NCBI GenBank assembly: GCA_965371325.1
Contig: CBDUXZ010000033.1
Location: forward strand, 1-10,234
Length of the DNA: 10,234 bases
Direction: 5' to 3'
Source of the DNA: CBDUXZ01 sp965371325 [NCBI: uncultured bacterium]
GTDB lineage: Bacteria; JAUYMQ01
Shown here: piece after piece, positions 7,510-10,234 of the stretch
Layout: each line of letters starts with the position of its first letter
Numbering within the stretch: position 1 is the first letter of the stretch
The notes under the pieces: generated by a model
What the model saw: only the letters and a program-made list of their open reading frames with translations
What the model was told of the DNA's origin: nothing
The model's database searches: none
Program-made: the position numbers and the translations under genes

Positions 7510-8556
7510 ATGACGGAACAGAGCCCCCTAAGAGTCCTAATCACTGGTGGCTCCGGTTACTTCGGTTCACTTCTTCTACGAAGATTGCTCGCGGGGGGCG
7601 CACACTGCCGCGTCCTCGACCTGAACGACGCGCAGGATCGCCCCCCGAGGGTGGAGTTCGTCGGGGCCGATATCCGCGACTACGAGGCAACCCGCCTGGC
7701 CTGTGAGGACATTGATATCGTTCATCACAACGTCGCGCAGGTGCCCCTGGCCAAGAACCGGGATCTGTTCAGGTCCGTCAACATCCATGGCACCGAGAAC
7801 CTGTTGAAGGCGGCGGCAGAGGCCGGCGTCAAGAAAGTTATCCACACTTCTTCGAGCGCTGTCTACGGCGTGCCGCCGGCCAACCCGGTAACCGAGGAGA
7901 CGCCTCCCCGGCCCCAAGAGGCCTACGGCCGGGCCAAGTACGAAGCCGAGATGCTCTGTCACCGGTACGCCCGGCAGGGGCTGGATGTCTCGATCATTCG
8001 CCCCCGCACTATCATGGGCCACGGGCGACTGGGCATCTTTCAGATCCTGTTCGAGTGGATCCGTGAAGGTGCCAACGTGCCGGTCCTCGGCCGGGGCGAC
8101 AACCTCTACCAGTTCGTGCACGCCGACGATCTGGCCGAGGCGTGCATCCTGGCTGCGGCGCGGCCCGGCCCCGCCACGTACAACTGCGGCGCCGAGAGCT
8201 TCGGGACCATGCGCGAGGTTCTGGCGAGTCTCTGTGCGCACGCCGGCACGGGCTCGAAGGTGAAGAGCCTCCCCATGGCGCCGGCGGTGGCGGCCATGAA
8301 GGTCACGAGCGCCCTGGGGCTCTCGCCCCTCGGTGCCTACCACGCGCTGATGTACGGACGATCAATGTACTTCGACATATCCAAGGCATGCCGCGAATTG
8401 GGCTCGAGACCCCGTTACTCTAACAACGAGATGTTCATCCAGAGTTACGAGTGGTACCTTGCGCACCGCGACGAAGTGCGTAACACCAGCGAGGGAAGCG
8501 CTCACCGAAGAGGAGTTGAGCAGGGCATCCTGCGGTCGTTGAAATGGTTTTTGTAG
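7510..8556 (+). CDS. NAD-dependent epimerase/dehydratase (extended SDR)
   Basis: This 348-residue extended SDR is typical of nucleotide-sugar epimerases and dehydratases. It shows the nucleotide motif TGGSGYFG (12-19), an acidic residue ending the second strand (VLDLND, ~35-40) that favours NAD over NADP, GADIRD (~52-57), a SSSAVYG segment (~114-120) and catalytic YGRAK (Y139, K143). RPRTIMGHGRLGIFQIL (~169-185), GRGDNLYQFVHADDLAEA and TYNCGAESFG are the usual elements of the substrate domain. The ATG at 7510 has only a weak purine-rich sequence upstream, and a two-codon ATG ATA TGA overlaps the start at 7505-7513. It shares the fold and length of the preceding gene but differs clearly in sequence, so the two are not a recent duplication. 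Homologous enzymes occur in polysaccharide and polyprenyl-sugar loci. The exact reaction (epimerisation, dehydration or ketone reduction) cannot be read from the sequence. Confidence 0.91.
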   Translation: MTEQSPLRVLITGGSGYFGSLLLRRLLAGGAHCRVLDLNDAQDRPPRVEFVGADIRDYEATRLACEDIDIVHHNVAQVPLAKNRDLFRSVNIHGTENLLKAAAEAGVKKVIHTSSSAVYGVPPANPVTEETPPRPQEAYGRAKYEAEMLCHRYARQGLDVSIIRPRTIMGHGRLGIFQILFEWIREGANVPVLGRGDNLYQFVHADDLAEACILAAARPGPATYNCGAESFGTMREVLASLCAHAGTGSKVKSLPMAPAVAAMKVTSALGLSPLGAYHALMYGRSMYFDISKACRELGSRPRYSNNEMFIQSYEWYLAHRDEVRNTSEGSAHRRGVEQGILRSLKWFL

Positions 8557-8567
8557 CTTCCCCGTAG

Positions 8568-8601
8568 ATCGCGTGGAGAGTATTCTCCCCGCTATCGCGA
8601 T
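8568..8601. other. Nested inverted repeat just upstream of the UbiA-family start
   Basis: ATCGCG at 8568-8573 can pair with CGCGAT at 8596-8601, and inside it GGAGA at 8575-8579 pairs with TCTCC at 8584-8588 around a GTAT loop. One unpaired base lies on the left side and seven on the right. The outer stem ends six bases before the GTG at 8608. No T-run follows. It fills most of the 51-base gap and could influence translation of the downstream gene. Confidence 0.35.
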
Positions 8602-8607
8602 GCTTGG

Positions 8608-9486
8608 GTGAAAGGGGTTATGGCTCTCATCCCACTTCGTAGAACCCGCCAGTGGACGAAGAACCTACTTTGTCTGGCCGGTGTGATCTTCAGCGGACGG
8701 CTGTTGGACTTTAGCGTGTTACCGTTTGCGCTGCTGGCCGTCATCGTGTTTTCACTCGGCTCGTCCTCCGTCTACATTCTCAATGACATTATCGATCGGG
8801 AACGAGACCGCCAGCATCCGATCAAGCGCAACCGCCCCATCGCCAGCGGCAAGGTCAGCATACCCGCCGCGGCCGCGCTGGGAACTGTTCTGGCCGTTAT
8901 CGCGTTGATCGGCGCGAGAGGTATCGGATGGGAGGCCCTGGTTTGCCTCATCCTCTACCTGATCAACAGTGCCGTGTACAGTTTATGGCTCAAGCACAGG
9001 GCACTTTTCGACGTGCTCTCGATCGCTTTCGGCTTCGTCCTCCGGTTGCTGGCCGGTGTGTATTTGCTTGGCGAGATTCCAACGGCATGGATGACACTTT
9101 GTGTGTTCTTTCTGGCGCTCTTTCTCGGTCTTGTGAAAAGAAGGGCCGAACTGCAGTCGCTGGAGGGCAACCAGGACCTCCAGCGCCCCGTTCTGAAAAA
9201 GTACACACTTCCCTACCTGGACAATCTCGTGAACACCGCTGCAACGATGGTCATTCTTTGCTATGCGTTATTCACTACCCTCTCGGGAAAAAACACTTCA
9301 CTCATTGTCAGCCTACCATTCGTCTACTACGGAGTTATGCACTACACGCGTGTGATGCTCGTGGAGAAGGGCGGGGAAGAGCCTGAGTCAATTCTTCTGA
9401 CGGATATTCGAATTATTCTCAGTATCACGTTGTGGTTCGTAACTTACTATGCCGTCATGCACTGGAATCTGAAGTTATTCGAATGA
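8608..9486 (+). CDS. UbiA-family decaprenyl-phosphate phosphoribosyltransferase-like enzyme
   Basis: This is a 292-residue multi-pass membrane protein of the UbiA superfamily. Its pattern matches the branch typified by Mycobacterium Rv3806c, which transfers 5-phosphoribose from PRPP to a polyprenyl phosphate. Evidence is the N-terminal RQWTKNLLCLAGVIFSG (~14-30), the metal/pyrophosphate motif NDIIDRERD (N59, D60, D63, D67) continuing HPIKRNRPIASG (70-81), the second motif FDVLSIAFGFVLRLLAG (D135), KRRAEL (177-182) and GGEEPESILLTD near the C-terminus. About eight or nine hydrophobic helices are visible. The KRxRPIA segment is characteristic of this branch rather than of ubiquinone or haem prenyltransferases. 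The start could be GTG at 8608 or ATG at 8620, four residues later; the ATG has AAGGGG only two bases upstream. It lies 51 bases after the epimerase gene. Its product would be a lipid-linked pentose phosphate for envelope glycan synthesis. The native lipid and the later steps are inferred. Confidence 0.9.
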   Translation: MKGVMALIPLRRTRQWTKNLLCLAGVIFSGRLLDFSVLPFALLAVIVFSLGSSSVYILNDIIDRERDRQHPIKRNRPIASGKVSIPAAAALGTVLAVIALIGARGIGWEALVCLILYLINSAVYSLWLKHRALFDVLSIAFGFVLRLLAGVYLLGEIPTAWMTLCVFFLALFLGLVKRRAELQSLEGNQDLQRPVLKKYTLPYLDNLVNTAATMVILCYALFTTLSGKNTSLIVSLPFVYYGVMHYTRVMLVEKGGEEPESILLTDIRIILSITLWFVTYYAVMHWNLKLFE

Positions 9487-9546
9487 CCCGAACCCGTACA
9501 ATTATTGGGTAGGGTGGGGCGAAACCAAAGCGCAAGAGGCCAGGGA

Positions 9547-10234
9547 ATGAACAAGAAGTATGCGATAGTGATGCTTATTATTGTGAGTTCAGCGTTGTTC
9601 AGCCTTCTTACGGTGACTATCCACGCGAGGGAGTTAGGAATAGTTTACTTGGAGATGGGGAATCAACTCAAACGGCACTTGGCTGTGCTTCAGGGGACAG
9701 CGATTAGTCATTGGCAATATCGAGTACTGCCAGATTATTTGATTGAATTTCTGATTCAGTATTATAAAAGATTGGATATTGTTCATCCGGTCGCGTCTGC
9801 ATTTACTTCCTTTCGTTTTATTCAAGGTGTAATGATATTTCTAACTTGCCATTTGTACTACAGAAAGCTAGGTCTCTCCACGGTTCACTCTCTCATGGGT
9901 CTAAGCATATTGGCATGGGGCATGACCCACGCCAACCATGATAGTGACTTACAGTTCAATCTTTACTTTGATGTCTTCTTCTTTCTTTCTGCGGGAATCG
10001 TGATAATCAGTCACAAGTATCTATGGATTATACCTATTACTATCCTGGCGGCATCAAATCGCGAAACCAGCGGATTAATCCCCGTCTTGCTGTTTGCATG
10101 CTATTTGCCTGCGAGAACCAGGAAACCTCCATACTTCGCGATTACGAAGGCACAATTGAAGCCCATAATCATATCGGTTGCTTCTTTGGCACTGTACACG
10201 ATCATATTTTTTGGTCTTAGATTTCTTCTGGGGC
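9547..10234 (+). CDS. AT-rich multi-pass membrane protein, possibly GT-C-like (3' partial)
   Basis: The frame is open from the ATG at 9547 to the window end, giving 229 codons without a stop. AAGAGG at 9534-9539 is a good ribosome site, seven bases upstream. The protein begins MNKKYAIVMLIIVSSALFS, a short positive segment and a membrane helix. A loop contains HWQYRVLPDYL (55-65), and several further helices follow at about 85-100, 110-125, 140-175 and 205-228. NRET at 171-174 sits after a helix. A YRxLxP loop after the first helix and an N(K/R)ET motif later occur in many uncharacterised polysaccharide-locus membrane proteins of GT-C or polymerase-like form, so such a role is likely but not proven. 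Base composition differs sharply from the rest: blocks counted by eye fall between about 28% and 50% GC, against about 60-67% in the epimerase gene. This suggests separate acquisition. The C-terminal part is outside the window. Confidence 0.78.
   Translation, partial: MNKKYAIVMLIIVSSALFSLLTVTIHARELGIVYLEMGNQLKRHLAVLQGTAISHWQYRVLPDYLIEFLIQYYKRLDIVHPVASAFTSFRFIQGVMIFLTCHLYYRKLGLSTVHSLMGLSILAWGMTHANHDSDLQFNLYFDVFFFLSAGIVIISHKYLWIIPITILAASNRETSGLIPVLLFACYLPARTRKPPYFAITKAQLKPIIISVASLALYTIIFFGLRFLLG

Noticed and set aside
6389-8556. The two SDR genes as a recent tandem duplication
   Set aside because: They share fold, length and the standard SDR motifs, but the sequences around and between the motifs differ widely, so they are distinct family members.
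9497-9502. TACAAT resembling a -10 promoter box before the AT-rich gene
   Set aside because: No acceptable -35 element lies at the expected distance, and one 6-base match is expected by chance in AT-rich sequence.

Overview
The window holds eight consecutive genes, all on the + strand and closely spaced. Everything recognisable fits a cell-envelope polysaccharide or polyprenyl-linked sugar locus. The first seven genes are GC-rich (most blocks counted by eye were around 60% or higher). They include GTG and TTG starts and Gram-negative style enzyme families. This suggests a high-GC Gram-negative bacterium such as a myxobacterial, Desulfobacterota, Acidobacteriota or related uncultured lineage. 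That placement is inference; no rRNA or other phylogenetic marker is present.

Layout. Bases 2-1903 encode a sulfatase/alkaline-phosphatase superfamily protein whose 5' end lies outside the window. A 256-base gap follows, containing a pyrimidine tract and a 6-bp hairpin. Bases 2160-4328 (TTG start) encode a large YfhO-like multi-pass membrane protein. Bases 4346-4720 encode a 124-residue protein of no recognised family, placed directly before a GTG-started GMC-family flavin oxidoreductase at 4779-6251. After a 137-base gap with a strong hairpin come two extended short-chain dehydrogenase/epimerase genes at 6389-7432 and 7510-8556. A UbiA-superfamily gene of the decaprenyl-phosphate phosphoribosyltransferase type follows at 8608-9486. 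Last is the first 229 codons of another multi-pass membrane protein at 9547-10234. It is much more AT-rich than the rest and runs off the window.

How the genes may work together. A UbiA-type phosphoribosyltransferase would place a pentose phosphate on a polyprenyl phosphate. The flavin oxidoreductase and the two NAD-dependent SDR enzymes could then oxidise, reduce or epimerise a sugar or lipid-linked sugar. The YfhO-like and final membrane proteins could act as GT-C-type transferases using polyprenyl-linked donors, and the sulfatase-like enzyme could modify or trim the product. The family calls are strong; the joint pathway is a hypothesis. The most notable points are the FAD-oxidoreductase/SDR/phosphoribosyltransferase combination, which resembles the logic of mycobacterial decaprenylphosphoryl-arabinose synthesis but uses different enzyme families, and the small uncharacterised protein paired with the GMC enzyme. 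No tRNA, rRNA, CRISPR array, insertion sequence or phage gene was seen.
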